64,000 nt of DNA from NCBI RefSeq assembly GCF_007280555.1, contig NZ_VKDB01000015.1, positions 1-64,000 on the forward strand. Reading direction: 5' to 3'. How positions within the stretch are numbered: position 1 is the stretch's first letter; the number at the start of each line of letters is the position of its first letter. The notes under the pieces are model-generated. The model was not told the origin of the DNA. It worked only from the letters and a program-made list of their open reading frames with translations, and did no database searches. The stretch is from Deinococcus detaillensis. GTDB taxonomy: Bacteria; Deinococcota; Deinococci; Deinococcales; Deinococcaceae. Shown one piece after another: positions 36,953-46,926 of this stretch. The position numbers were made by a program, and so were the translations under genes.

Positions 36953-37018
36953 CGGCTGCTTTCAGATTTGATTTCAGCGCCGCGCCCAAGAACGTCATCG
37001 TTCGGGGCGCGGTTTTTT
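36953..37018 (+). terminator. trp attenuator with candidate antiterminator
   Basis: Terminator: CCGCGCCC (36980-36987) pairs with GGGCGCGG (37005-37012), with an inner AACG/CGTT, followed by TTTTTT (37013-37018). Antiterminator candidate: CGGCTG (36953-36958) with CAGCGCCG (36975-36982), which overlaps the left terminator arm, so the two structures exclude each other. Confidence 0.85.
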
Positions 37019-37058
37019 GTGGTTTCGCTGCTCGACTTCAGCTCCATAAGGAACTTGT

Positions 37059-38513
37059 ATGACCTCAACCATCCAAACACCTGTTACTCAACCGTTCACT
37101 GAAGTGCGCGAACTCAATGCCGACCTCGATACACCGGTCAGCGCCTACCTGAAAGTGACCGGCGGCGCGAAGAAACTGAGTTTTCTCTTGGAAAGTGTGG
37201 AAGGCGGCGAGCGTCAGGCCCGCTATTCGTTTATCGGCGTGGGCGAAATCGGGCGCTTCACGTTGAGGGGCAGGCAAGCCACCCTCAGCGGAATTTTGGC
37301 CGAAGGTTCGGACACTGAAACGTTTGAAACCGCTGATCCGCTGGACTTGCTTTACAGCCGCGTCATCAGGCCGATTCACTTGCCTGCTGAGAAATTCAGT
37401 GGCCTGCCGCCCTTTTTTGGCGGCGCAGTGGGGTACGCTTCCTACGACCTGATCCGGGTCTACGAGCAGTTGCCCGACCACAACCCCGATGAACTCAACG
37501 TGCCCGACGCGCTGTTTATCGTGCCGGAAGGCTTGGTGATTTTTGACCACTTGCGTCACCGCCTTTACGCTGTGGCCATTTCGGAAGATCAGGCGCAGGC
37601 GCGGCGGGTCGTCGAACAGTTGGAAGCCGATTTGCGCGGCCCGCTGCCCGCCGTACCCGGACGCGAGAAAGCCGAGCCGATGACCTTCAAGAGCAACATG
37701 ACGCCCCGCGAGTACGAACAAGCGGTAGAAAAGTGCATCGAATACATCCACGCCGGAGACGTTTTTCAAGTGGTGCCGTCGCAGCGCTTTTCGGCGGAGC
37801 TGACGGTGGAGCCGTTTGCGCTCTACCGGGCCCTGCGCGGCATCAATCCCAGTCCGTATCTGGGGTTTCTCAATCTGGGCGAAGTGACTTTGGTGGCCAG
37901 CAGCCCCGAGAGTTTACTGAGAAGCGACGGCGTCAGCATCGTCACCCGCCCGATTGCCGGAACGCGGCCACGCGGCAAAACGCCCGCTGAAGACGAAGCG
38001 CTGGCCGCCGAGCTGCTCGCGGACGAAAAAGAACGCGCCGAACATTTGATGCTGGTGGATTTGGGCCGCAACGACATTGGCCGGGTAGCTGAATACGGCA
38101 GCGTTATGGTGGAAGACTCCTTCACCATTGAGCGCTACAGCCACGTGATGCACATCGTCAGCGGGGTGCGCGGCAAGTTGCGGGCAGGGTTGACCCCGCT
38201 GCATGCGCTGGCCAGCGCCCTGCCAATGGGCACCGTCTCGGGAGCGCCCAAAATTCGGGCCATGGAAATCATCGACGAAGTGGAAACGGTGCGGCGCGGG
38301 CCTTACGGCGGCGCGTTCGGCTACATCGCCTTCGACGGCAGCTTGGATATGGCCCTGACCCTGCGCACCATGGTGATTACCGGTGGCAAGCTCCATATTC
38401 AGGCTGGAGCGGGCATCGTGGCCGACTCGCACCCACCCACCGAGCAAGAGGAAACGCGTAACAAAGCGGCGGCGCTGATGCGGGCGGCGGAGCGGGCTGC
38501 GGCGGGCCTGTGA
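37059..38513 (+). CDS. trpE: Anthranilate synthase component I
   Basis: The chorismate-using subunit, which makes anthranilate with ammonia from TrpG. The 484 residues include the feedback-site region near the N-terminus ([16 protein letters not shown]) and the catalytic core with [29 protein letters not shown] and GTVSGAPK. Tryptophan feedback inhibition is expected from the intact regulatory motif. It has a Shine-Dalgarno AAGGAAC. It is the first structural gene behind the attenuator, and its stop overlaps the start of the next gene. Confidence 0.97.
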   Translation: MTSTIQTPVTQPFTEVRELNADLDTPVSAYLKVTGGAKKLSFLLESVEGGERQARYSFIGVGEIGRFTLRGRQATLSGILAEGSDTETFETADPLDLLYSRVIRPIHLPAEKFSGLPPFFGGAVGYASYDLIRVYEQLPDHNPDELNVPDALFIVPEGLVIFDHLRHRLYAVAISEDQAQARRVVEQLEADLRGPLPAVPGREKAEPMTFKSNMTPREYEQAVEKCIEYIHAGDVFQVVPSQRFSAELTVEPFALYRALRGINPSPYLGFLNLGEVTLVASSPESLLRSDGVSIVTRPIAGTRPRGKTPAEDEALAAELLADEKERAEHLMLVDLGRNDIGRVAEYGSVMVEDSFTIERYSHVMHIVSGVRGKLRAGLTPLHALASALPMGTVSGAPKIRAMEIIDEVETVRRGPYGGAFGYIAFDGSLDMALTLRTMVITGGKLHIQAGAGIVADSHPPTEQEETRNKAAALMRAAERAAAGL

Positions 38514-39604
38514 TGCTTCGGACAGCGACTGTTGATGACTTGCCTAAGTTATTTGCCTTGCAGCATCTGGCCTTTCAAAGTGAAGCGGAACTGTATCCCG
38601 AAACGGTCATCTCGCCGATGCGCCAGACCTTGCCGGAATTGGAAAGCGAGTTCTCCCAGTTCGAAACGCTTATTACTGAGGAGGATGGCAAATTGATCGG
38701 CTCGGTGCGGGGGCAGGTGGTGAGTGAGTGCGGAGAGATCGGGCGGCTGATGGTGCGTCCGGAGGGGAGCGGGCGAGGGCTGGGGCGCAGACTCGTTCAA
38801 GAAATGGAATCGGCGCTGGGCGTTCAGACCTTCAGGCTGTTTACGGGCGAGCGCAGCTTGAGTAACCTGAGGCTTTACGAATCGCTTGGTTACGTTCAGG
38901 CCAGTTCGTTTGAAGCGGGATCAATCCGCATGATCGAGTTAACAAAACAAGGAGCCTCCACTATGACTGAACCCGGCTTACCACTCACGGCTCCACACAT
39001 TCTCCTAATAGATAACTACGACTCCTTCACTTACAACCTCGTTCAATATTTTGGTGAACTGGGTTGTGAGCTCACCGTTTGGCGCAATGACGCGTTCACT
39101 TTGGAAGAAGTCGAAACACTCAACCCCGACGCCATCGTAATTTCACCCGGCCCCTGCACGCCGCTTGAAGCCGGACTGAGCGTGGATGTGGTGCGGGCCT
39201 TCGCGTCCAAGTACCCGCTGCTGGGGGTGTGCTTGGGGCATCAAAGCATCGGTGAGGCGTTCGGGGCCACCATCAAACGCGCTCCGGTTCCGGTTCACGG
39301 CAAAACCAGCCGCGTGAGGCACGACGGCCAGACCTTGTTCGTGGGCCTCGGCGAGGAGGCCACTGTGACGCGCTATCACAGCTTGGTGGTGGAAGACTTG
39401 CCGCCCGAGTTGCTGCCCACCGCTTGGACGACCGATCAGACCCCCAGCGGCGAATACCGCGCTCTGATGGCCCTGCGCCACCGCGACTATCCAGTGTTCG
39501 GCGTGCAGTTTCACCCCGAAAGCATTGCCACCGAAGACGGCAAAGTGATGATCCGTAACTTTTTGGCCGAAGTCAGGCGGCACCAAGCGCAGGCTCCGGC
39601 ATGA
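38513..39604 (+). CDS. trpG: GNAT acetyltransferase fused to anthranilate synthase component II
   Basis: The 363-residue reading frame joins two domains without a stop. Residues 1-145 are a GNAT N-acetyltransferase (acetyl-CoA site [15 protein letters not shown]). Residues 151-363 are TrpG, a class I glutamine amidotransferase with oxyanion SPGPCTP, nucleophile Cys240 in GVCLGHQ and the FHPES His-Glu pair. An internal ATG at 38963 has its own AAGGAG (38949-38954), so separate TrpG can also be made. The acceptor of the acetyl group is unknown. ATG 38513 or GTG 38510 are both possible starts; both overlap the trpE stop. The next gene overlaps as ATGA. Confidence 0.9.
   Translation: MLRTATVDDLPKLFALQHLAFQSEAELYPETVISPMRQTLPELESEFSQFETLITEEDGKLIGSVRGQVVSECGEIGRLMVRPEGSGRGLGRRLVQEMESALGVQTFRLFTGERSLSNLRLYESLGYVQASSFEAGSIRMIELTKQGASTMTEPGLPLTAPHILLIDNYDSFTYNLVQYFGELGCELTVWRNDAFTLEEVETLNPDAIVISPGPCTPLEAGLSVDVVRAFASKYPLLGVCLGHQSIGEAFGATIKRAPVPVHGKTSRVRHDGQTLFVGLGEEATVTRYHSLVVEDLPPELLPTAWTTDQTPSGEYRALMALRHRDYPVFGVQFHPESIATEDGKVMIRNFLAEVRRHQAQAPA
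38949..38965 (+). promoter_or_regulatory. Internal ribosome-binding site for separate TrpG
   Basis: AAGGAG at 38949-38954 and ATG at 38963-38965, inside the GNAT-TrpG frame and exactly at the domain border. Confidence 0.7.
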
Positions 39605-40605
39605 TTCACGCCCGCTTGATGAACGGCGAGCGGCTCAGCCAGATCGAGGCCGCCGCTTTTATGGACGAGGTGATGAGCGGCGATATCAGCGCCACCCGTC
39701 TCGCCGCCGCGCTCTCGGCCTTGCGGGTACGCGGCGAAACGCCCGAAGAAATAGCGGGCTTTGCTCAATCGATGCGGCGGCACGCGGTGCGGGTTCCGGT
39801 GACGGCGCATCCGATTTTGTTAGACACAGCCGGAACTGGAGGCGACGGAGCCAACACCTTCAACATCTCCACGACGGCCGCTTTTGTGATCGCGGCGGGC
39901 GGTGTGCCTGTGGCCAAGCACGGCAACCGGGCCGCCAGTGCCCGCGCCGGAAGTGCGGACGTACTGGAAGCTCTGGGCGTCAACTTAGACGCGCCGCCTC
40001 AGCGCTCGGCACAGGCCATCGACGAGTTGGGCGTGGGCTTTATGTTTGCCCGCAATTACCACCCGGCTCTGCGCCACGCCGCGCCGGTTCGCACCGAGCT
40101 GGCTTCGCGCACCGCTTTTAATGTGCTGGGGCCGATCAGCAATCCTGCTGGCGCGACCCATCAAGTGGTGGGCGTCTACAGCCCCAAACTGACCCGCACG
40201 CTGGCCGAGGTGCTGCGGCTGCTGGGCAGCAAAGCGGCGCTGGTGGTGTCAGGCGAAGGACTGGACGAACTGACCGTCTGCGGTCCCACCCAGGTCAGCG
40301 AACTGCGGGCGGGCGAGGTCACCGACTCAGTGCTGTATCCGGCAGATGTGGACTTGGACACATACCCGCTCAGCGCTCTGGTCGGCGGCGACGCCCATGA
40401 AAACGCCGCTGTCACCCGCGCCATTTTGTTGGGCGGCGGCACAGCAGCGCAGCGGGATGTGGTGGCGCTGAACGCCGGAGCGGGGTTGTATTTGGCCGAA
40501 AAAGCGCCGGACTTGCGCGGCGGGGTGAAGTTGGCGCAGGGCATTTTGCAAAGCGGCGCAGCGTGGGATCTTCTGGAGCGCTACGCGGCGTATACGCATC
40601 AGTGA
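39601..40605 (+). CDS. trpD: Anthranilate phosphoribosyltransferase
   Basis: TrpD joins anthranilate to PRPP in the second step of tryptophan synthesis. The 334 residues contain the diagnostic [17 protein letters not shown] near residue 78 (PRPP and Mg binding), KHGNRAASA near 107 and the [10 protein letters not shown] block near 145. It overlaps the GNAT-TrpG gene by four bases (ATGA). trpC, trpF, trpB and trpA are not in the window, so the rest of the pathway is elsewhere. Confidence 0.97.
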   Translation: MIHARLMNGERLSQIEAAAFMDEVMSGDISATRLAAALSALRVRGETPEEIAGFAQSMRRHAVRVPVTAHPILLDTAGTGGDGANTFNISTTAAFVIAAGGVPVAKHGNRAASARAGSADVLEALGVNLDAPPQRSAQAIDELGVGFMFARNYHPALRHAAPVRTELASRTAFNVLGPISNPAGATHQVVGVYSPKLTRTLAEVLRLLGSKAALVVSGEGLDELTVCGPTQVSELRAGEVTDSVLYPADVDLDTYPLSALVGGDAHENAAVTRAILLGGGTAAQRDVVALNAGAGLYLAEKAPDLRGGVKLAQGILQSGAAWDLLERYAAYTHQ

Positions 40606-40621
40606 ACGGCCTCACGCACCC

Positions 40622-40638
40622 AAGATCAAGCCGATCTT
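40622..40638 (+). terminator. Weak hairpin after trpD
   Basis: AAGATC (40622-40627) and GATCTT (40633-40638) around AAGCC. No T-run follows, so termination is uncertain. Confidence 0.3.
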
Positions 40639-40684
40639 AACTGAGTTGCAACTCCGCCTTATCCCAACCCCGGTCCCCAGCCGC

Positions 40685-40690
40685 TAAGCT
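40685..40690 (+). promoter_or_regulatory. -10 box, leaderless hydrolase gene
   Basis: TAAGCT, 6 bases before ATG 40697. Confidence 0.6.
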
Positions 40691-40696
40691 AAAAAG

Positions 40697-41713
40697 ATGA
40701 GTAAAAAACATACCTTAGGCTTATGGATAGCGGTCGCGGCGCTCGGCCTCAGCGTCACTTTGGGCCGGGCCGGAGCGCAGGCTGACGTGGGCTCATCCTC
40801 GGTGCTGTCAGCTCAGACCGCAGCCATTCAACCTTCTGGCCTCCGCAGCGCCCTCGATGCCGAGCGGCGTTTCGTGGACGTGCCTGGCTTCGGTGCAGTC
40901 GCCTACTACCTCGACACGCGTGGTTCAGGCCGACCACTGGTGCTGACCACCAGCATCAACGCCGCCGCCAGCGCTTACGAAATGAAGCCGCTGTTTGATA
41001 CTTACGTCGGCACGCGGCCCATTTATGTGCTGGAATGGCCCGGTTTCGGCAGCTCAGACCGTCCAGATGCGCAGTACACCCCCGAACTGATGACCCGCGC
41101 CCTTAGCGCCCTGCTCGACAAGATCGGTCAGGACGTGGACGTGGTGTCGCTCTCGCTCGGCTCGGAATTTGTGGCGCGGGCGGCGCTGAGTGACACCCGC
41201 ATCAAGTCGCTGGCGCTGATTTCGCCCTCGGGCCTCGGCAGCGCACGCGGCGGCACCCAGCGGGCACGCGACGAGGACGGCGGCCAGAAGCTGTATGGCC
41301 GCCTCAAAACCTTCGGCACGCCGCTGTTTGCCCTCATTCGCAGCCAGCCCAGCGTATTGTATTTCCTCAATCAGAGCTTCGTGGGGCCAGTAGACGACGG
41401 CCTGTTCCGTTACAGCTTGGAAAGCTCCGATCAGCCTGGTGGCAAGTACGCCCCGCTGTATTTCATCAGTGGCAGGCTGTTTACGCCAGACGCCTACGAG
41501 CAGCTTTACAGCAAACTGAGCATTCCGGTACTGGTGCTCTATGACAAAGACAATTTCGTCAACTTTGACCGCCTGCCGGAGTGGGTCACTCAGGGCAACG
41601 TGAGCGCTACCCGTATTGTGCCGAGCAACGGCTTGCCTCAATTTGAAAAGTTGCCGGAAGTCAAAGTGGCGCTGGATGGGTTTTGGCAAAGCATGGGGCT
41701 GCAAGGCAAATAA
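40697..41713 (+). CDS. Secreted alpha/beta-hydrolase
   Basis: A 338-residue protein with a signal peptide (ending near RAGAQA) and an alpha/beta-hydrolase fold: [15 protein letters not shown] near residue 110 and the nucleophile elbow VSLSLGSEF near 155. The elbow reads S-x-S-x-G rather than the usual G-x-S-x-G. A candidate acid lies in LVLYDKDNF near the C-terminus, and no clear catalytic His is visible after it. The activity may therefore be altered. The substrate is not known. Confidence 0.8.
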   Translation: MSKKHTLGLWIAVAALGLSVTLGRAGAQADVGSSSVLSAQTAAIQPSGLRSALDAERRFVDVPGFGAVAYYLDTRGSGRPLVLTTSINAAASAYEMKPLFDTYVGTRPIYVLEWPGFGSSDRPDAQYTPELMTRALSALLDKIGQDVDVVSLSLGSEFVARAALSDTRIKSLALISPSGLGSARGGTQRARDEDGGQKLYGRLKTFGTPLFALIRSQPSVLYFLNQSFVGPVDDGLFRYSLESSDQPGGKYAPLYFISGRLFTPDAYEQLYSKLSIPVLVLYDKDNFVNFDRLPEWVTQGNVSATRIVPSNGLPQFEKLPEVKVALDGFWQSMGLQGK

Positions 41714-41716
41714 AAT

Positions 41717-42172
41717 TTGACAGTTTACCGACTGAGAAAATGGTGGTTTGCGTTCAGCGTCTTCTTCATAATCGTCTCTTTATTTGGAATCCTCACCTCT
41801 GACCCCAAAACATCATTTTTTGAGTATACATTCGGATGTTTACTTTTAGTTGCTTCGACATGCTGGCTTTTTATTGCTGCTCTATCAAAAATAGTGATTA
41901 CACCCAATTCAATTTCTAAATATGGCCTTTTCGGCAACTGGGAAATTAGGGGGGAGGATATAGACGGAATTGCCATCGAATGTGTTCCGAGGTCGTCCGG
42001 CCTAATTCTGAAGCTCCGTACTGTTCACGGACAGCTCATATCCATAAACTTTAACTCCTACAGGGGTGAGTAGGAGGCGTGGCAGGAAATCCGCAAAATG
42101 ATTGCGCCAGAAGTGGTTCGGGGACGCTGGCCCAACTCCATGATTTGGTTACCAGACCGGGATAAGTTTTAG
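41717..42172 (+). pseudogene. Membrane protein gene interrupted by an in-frame TAG
   Basis: An AT-rich frame (start TTG 41717) encodes two transmembrane helices (about residues 9-29 and 35-57) followed by a PH-like domain (ITPNSISKYGLFGNWEIRGEDI). It stops at TAG 42071-42073, but the same frame continues without a break for 32 more codons (EAWQEIRKMIAPEVV and on) to TAG 42170. The continuation looks like the missing C-terminal helix and end of the domain. The gene is probably inactivated by one nonsense mutation, unless the TAG is read through. Composition unlike its neighbours suggests transfer. Confidence 0.7.
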
Positions 42173-42214
42173 GCCTGGAGAGTTGATTTTGAAGCTGTGC
42201 AGTGTTCCCTCCGC

Positions 42215-42220
42215 TATCCT
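42215..42220 (+). promoter_or_regulatory. -10 box, leaderless mini-ORF before rsmD
   Basis: TATCCT, 6 bases before ATG 42227. Confidence 0.6.
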
Positions 42221-42226
42221 CAACTC

Positions 42227-42258
42227 ATGAAATCTTTCCATCTTTCGGCGGCCCGCGC

Positions 42259-42262
<4 letters not shown>
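42227..42262 (+). CDS. Leaderless 11-codon mini-ORF coupled to rsmD
   Basis: The ORF MKSFHLSAARA follows a TATCCT -10 box by 6 bases. Its TGA stop (42260-42262) overlaps the TTG start of rsmD (42259-42261) in the sequence TTGA. This layout would let ribosomes that load on the leaderless mini-ORF re-initiate on rsmD, whose TTG has no Shine-Dalgarno of its own. The peptide itself probably has no function. Confidence 0.65.
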
Positions 42263-43328
<1,066 letters not shown>

Positions 43329-43380
43329 GAATGACGTTGGGCCAATATTTATGCGGTGTACTCGGTGCGGTCTGCTGTGC

Positions 43381-43408
43381 TTGAATAACAGTGCTTTGAG
43401 GCTTTAAT
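43381..43408 (+). promoter_or_regulatory. Promoter of the aldo/keto reductase gene
   Basis: TTGAAT (43381-43386) and TTTAAT (43403-43408) are 16 bases apart. A leader with AGGAGG (43432-43437) follows. Confidence 0.6.
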
Positions 43409-43443
43409 TGACCGTTTCAAGAAAAGAGTTCAGGAGGATACCC

Positions 43444-44361
43444 ATGAGAACCATCAAACTTGGCACCACAGATTTAGACGTTCCTGTCGTGGCAGTCGGC
43501 TGCATGCGGATCGATACCATTGGCCGTGCCGACGCTCAAACGTTTGTTCAAACTGCGCTGGATCAGGGCGCGACCTTTTTTGACCATGCCGATATTTACG
43601 GCGGCGGCAAGTGCGAAGAGATTTTTGCCGACGTCATCGAGATGAGCAGTAGCGTGCGTGAAAAAATCATCTTGCAATCCAAATGTGGAATTCGCAAAGG
43701 CTCATTCGACTTTTCCAAAGAACACATCTTGAGTTCGGTAGACGGCATCTTAAAACGCCTCAAAACCGATTACTTGGATATCTTGCTGCTTCACCGCCCT
43801 GACGCTTTGGTCGAACCCGAAGAAGTCGCCGCCGCCTTCGACCAATTGGAACAGGGAGGCAAAGTTCGGCATTTTGGAGTGTCCAATCAGCACCCGCGCC
43901 AGATTGAATTGCTTAAAAAGTTTGTCAAGCAGCCGATTGTCGCCAATCAATTGCAGCTCAGCATCACCAACGCCAGCATGATTACCTGGGGCTGGAATGT
44001 CAATATGCAAAACGCCGAAGCGGTTGACCGTGATGGGGGCATTTTGGACTACTGCCGCCTGCATGACATCACCATTCAGCCTTGGTCGCCGTTTCAATTT
44101 GGTTTTTTTGAGGGTGTGTTCTTGGATAACCCCGAATTTCCCGAACTCAATGCCAAGATTGATGAAATCGCCGCCAAATACAATGTCAGCAACACGACGA
44201 TCGCGATGGCATGGTTGCTGCGCCATCCGGCCAAGATGCAGCCAGTGACGGGCACCATGAATGTGCAGCGCCTCAAAGACTGCGTCAAGGCCAGCGAGAT
44301 TAACTTGACGCGGGAAGAATGGTACGGCGTGGCAACGGCGGCGGGGTACGTGTTGCCGTAA
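43444..44361 (+). CDS. Aldo/keto reductase (YdhF-like)
   Basis: A 305-residue NADPH-dependent oxidoreductase with the catalytic set in place: Asp and Tyr in FFDHADIYGGG near residue 48, Lys in LQSKCG near 80 and His in LLLHRPD near 117. The NADPH-binding end (MAWLLRHPAKMQPVTGTMN) is near 260. It resembles E. coli YdhF. The substrate is unknown. AGGAGG six bases before ATG 43444 fixes the start. A strong terminator follows. Confidence 0.92.
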   Translation: MRTIKLGTTDLDVPVVAVGCMRIDTIGRADAQTFVQTALDQGATFFDHADIYGGGKCEEIFADVIEMSSSVREKIILQSKCGIRKGSFDFSKEHILSSVDGILKRLKTDYLDILLLHRPDALVEPEEVAAAFDQLEQGGKVRHFGVSNQHPRQIELLKKFVKQPIVANQLQLSITNASMITWGWNVNMQNAEAVDRDGGILDYCRLHDITIQPWSPFQFGFFEGVFLDNPEFPELNAKIDEIAAKYNVSNTTIAMAWLLRHPAKMQPVTGTMNVQRLKDCVKASEINLTREEWYGVATAAGYVLP

Positions 44362-44379
44362 GAGGAGAGCAAATGGGTA

Positions 44380-44417
44380 GGCTCCAGCAGGATTTCTCCT
44401 GCTTGGAGCCATTTTTT
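44380..44417 (+). terminator. Intrinsic terminator of the aldo/keto reductase gene
   Basis: GGCTCCAGCAGGA (44380-44392) pairs with TCCTGC-T-TGGAGCC (44397-44410), followed by ATTTTTT. Confidence 0.93.
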
Positions 44418-44509
44418 GTGTTGAAAGTGGCTAAATCCAAGGCTCAGGTCATAATAGAAAGAAGGATGCGTCACCGGAAATGGCCTAACAAGGTCGCTAC
44501 TGTCACTGT

Positions 44510-44549
44510 CTTTAGCACCTCATGGCCCTGAGCTGACGGAGGGCTAAAG
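44510..44549 (+). other. Hairpin in the leader of the HNH gene
   Basis: CTTTAGC (44510-44516) pairs with GCTAAAG (44543-44549), with a further GCCCT/AGGGC inside (about 44524-44543). It lies just before the AGGAGG-containing ribosome-binding region of the HNH gene and may affect its translation. Confidence 0.5.
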
Positions 44550-44569
44550 CGAGGAGGATTAGAGCGAGG

Positions 44570-45319
44570 ATGAGCAGGAATACAGACTTTAACGTCGAAG
44601 AATATAAGAATGCTCTCAAAAGATTGAAATCTACAGACAGACTGACGAAAACACGTCTCAAAATGCTCCAGTTTCAATATGTGTCACCTAAAAAAACTAT
44701 TTTAGACGCCGATTTAACAAATCACATGGGCTGGAAAGGGCACGGCGTCAACCTTCATTACGGTAGATTGAGGGCCATCATCGCAGCAGAAATTAAAGAT
44801 GCTGAATCAGAAATACGGAGCGGGAGATTGCCTTGGACTTTCTTATCATCTGGCGAAATATGCGAAGAAAATTACTATTGGGTCATGCGCCCCGCCCTTG
44901 CTCAAGCTTTGGAAGAACTTGGCTTGGTTGAAGGGTCAGAAGTAAATACCGCCGGATCAGAACTTGAACCTGAATTTGGCGAATTGCCGCCCCGCCGTTA
45001 TCCCGAAGGCGCAACCCGACAAGTCACCGTCAATGCATATGAGCGAAACCGCGCTGCCCGCAAAGCTTGCATTGCCTACCACGGCACCATCTGCTCCGTT
45101 TGTGACTCGGATTTGGAGGAGTTTTACGGCTCTATTGCTTACGGTTTTATCCATGTTCACCACCTCAAACCTCTTTCTGAAGTTGGTGAAGGCTATAACG
45201 TAGACCCAGAGACTGACCTCGTGCCGGTTTGCCCCAATTGCCATGCCATGTTGCACCGCACAAATCCGCCGCTCACTATAGAGCAGCTTAGAGAATTGAT
45301 TCAGGAGGCCCACCGATGA
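44570..45319 (+). CDS. HNH endonuclease-like protein, AT-rich
   Basis: The 249-residue protein ends in an HNH nuclease domain: zinc cysteines in CSVCDSD, the catalytic HVHHLKPLS and the second pair in VCPNCHAMLHR. The N-terminal half (about 1-110) is not recognised. Restriction, phage-defence and intron nucleases all use this domain. Its base composition is clearly lower in GC than the neighbours, which suggests recent acquisition. The last four bases overlap leuC (ATGA), and its final codons supply the leuC Shine-Dalgarno AGGAGG. No methylase lies nearby. Confidence 0.82.
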   Translation: MSRNTDFNVEEYKNALKRLKSTDRLTKTRLKMLQFQYVSPKKTILDADLTNHMGWKGHGVNLHYGRLRAIIAAEIKDAESEIRSGRLPWTFLSSGEICEENYYWVMRPALAQALEELGLVEGSEVNTAGSELEPEFGELPPRRYPEGATRQVTVNAYERNRAARKACIAYHGTICSVCDSDLEEFYGSIAYGFIHVHHLKPLSEVGEGYNVDPETDLVPVCPNCHAMLHRTNPPLTIEQLRELIQEAHR

Positions 45320-46563
45320 CCCAATCAACCCCCCAGCCTCAAACGATGGCCGAGCGCATTCTCTCTCAGCGCGGCGGCGGCACCTTTTATGCAGGCGACC
45401 TCGCGGTGGTGGAAGTCGATCAGGTGATGGTCGTGGATTCCATTGCCCAGAGCTTTATCGAGCGGATGCAAAAAGACCTCGCCGCCGTGCCCAAGTACCC
45501 CGAGCGCGTGTCCATCGTGATTGACCACGTGGCTCCGGCCAGCACCGTCAGCGTGGCGCAGGCACAAAAAGAAGCCCGCGAGTACGCCGCCCAAACTGGC
45601 GTGCGTCTCTTTGACGTGGGGCGGGGCATCTGCCACCAAGTCTTGATGGAAGAGGGGCTGGCGAGGCCGGGTTGGATCGTGCTGGGCAGCGACAGCCACT
45701 CCACCACTTACGGCGCGGTGGCGGCCTTCGGCACTGGCATGGGAGCCACCGACATCGCTCTGGCGGCGGCCAGCGGCAAAACGTGGCTGCGGGTGCCGGA
45801 AAGCGTCAAAGTCACCTTGACGGGCGAGTTGCAGCGCGGTGTCAGCGCAAAAGACGTGGCGCTGGAGATGATCTCGCGGCTGGGAGCGGACGGAGCCACC
45901 TATCAGAGTGTGGAGATTCACGCGGGCGACAAGTTTACACGCGGCGAGCGGATGACGCTGGCGAACTTGTGTGTGGAAGCGGGCGCGAAGGCCGGACTGG
46001 TGGTGCCGGGCGGCGAGATTCTGGAGATGTACGACGTGCCGGAGTGGGTCTACCCGCAGGAAGGCGCGAAGTACGTCCGCGAACTGGAGATTGACCTTAC
46101 GGCGCTACGCCCCCGCATGAGTGCGCCGAGCGAAGTGGACAACGTTTATGACGTGTCCGAGCTGCGCGGCCTCAAAGTGGATCAGGTGTTTATCGGCACC
46201 TGCACCAACGGGCGCTTGGACGACTTGCACGCCGCCGCCGAAGTGCTGCGGGGCCACAGAGTTGACCCGACCACCCGCCTGCTGGTCATCCCCGCCAGCA
46301 GCCAAGTGATGGAAGCGGCGATGGCCGACGGCACCCTGCTGACCCTGATCCAAGCGGGCGCGGTGCTGGGGACGCCGGGCTGCGGGCCGTGCATGGGGCG
46401 GCATCAGGGCGTGTTGGCTCCCGGTGAGGTGTGTGTGAGCACTAGCAACCGCAACTTCATAGGCCGCATGGGCGACAAGGACGCCAAGATTTATCTGGCC
46501 TCGCCCGCAGTGGCGGCGGCCACAGCGGTGATGGGGAGGATTGCTTTGCCGGAGGATTTATGA
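45316..46563 (+). CDS. leuC: 3-isopropylmalate dehydratase / homoaconitase large subunit
   Basis: A 415-residue aconitase-family large subunit with the 4Fe-4S cysteines in GTCTNGR and PGCGPCMGRH, and the SDSHSTTYGAVAAFGTGMG block near residue 130. It is the short form shared by archaeal-type LeuC and Thermus homoaconitase (lysine via 2-aminoadipate), so leucine and lysine roles cannot be separated from sequence. The partner small subunit (leuD) is not next to it; a small ORF and an IS remnant follow. It is coupled to the HNH gene. Confidence 0.85.
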   Translation: MTQSTPQPQTMAERILSQRGGGTFYAGDLAVVEVDQVMVVDSIAQSFIERMQKDLAAVPKYPERVSIVIDHVAPASTVSVAQAQKEAREYAAQTGVRLFDVGRGICHQVLMEEGLARPGWIVLGSDSHSTTYGAVAAFGTGMGATDIALAAASGKTWLRVPESVKVTLTGELQRGVSAKDVALEMISRLGADGATYQSVEIHAGDKFTRGERMTLANLCVEAGAKAGLVVPGGEILEMYDVPEWVYPQEGAKYVRELEIDLTALRPRMSAPSEVDNVYDVSELRGLKVDQVFIGTCTNGRLDDLHAAAEVLRGHRVDPTTRLLVIPASSQVMEAAMADGTLLTLIQAGAVLGTPGCGPCMGRHQGVLAPGEVCVSTSNRNFIGRMGDKDAKIYLASPAVAAATAVMGRIALPEDL

Positions 46564-46661
46564 GCGGCGTAGGGGTTCCTGAATTATTTGCTTCTCTGAA
46601 TAGGTATTTGGCAGCTTTCGCCGCGCTCAACACTAGGCCTCTTGCGAAAGTGCTTGTATAA
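46560..46661 (+). CDS. Small ORF coupled to leuC, end formed by IS sequence
   Basis: A 33-codon ORF starts in an ATGA overlap with the leuC stop. The last nine codons lie inside the IS-like terminal sequence that begins near 46635. It may be the stump of a gene cut by the insertion. No domain is recognised. Confidence 0.4.
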   Translation: MSGVGVPELFASLNRYLAAFAALNTRPLAKVLV

Positions 46662-46860
46662 GCCGACAGAGTGAGCCATGAACGTGTAGAACGCGCCCTG
46701 AAAATGAACCACGCCCAGGTTGAATGGCGAACTGGGATTTACTCCAAAACCGCAGCCGATAGGGAAGCTGTTTTACTTCAACGTGAGGGCGAAAAAAAGA
46801 AGAGCGGTCATCCGGCGATACTCAATCCGGCTGAACAGTTCCTCCTCACACTCGCGTAAC
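46635..46860 (+). mobile_element. IS5-like insertion sequence remnant
   Basis: The IS5-like end AGGCCTCTTGCGAAAG (46635-46650) is followed by a frame (46671-46859) whose 62 residues look like the N-terminal part of an IS5-family transposase, including KSGHPAILNPAEQFLLTLA, the usual HTH entry before the DDE domain. The frame then stops, and the rest of the element and its right end are missing. The element is a dead fragment. Confidence 0.7.
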
Positions 46861-46926
46861 TAGAGTTGCCGTGCTTGGGCCGCTCCCTATCGCTCGATGA
46901 AATTTACGTTGGCTTGCTGAGCTGAT

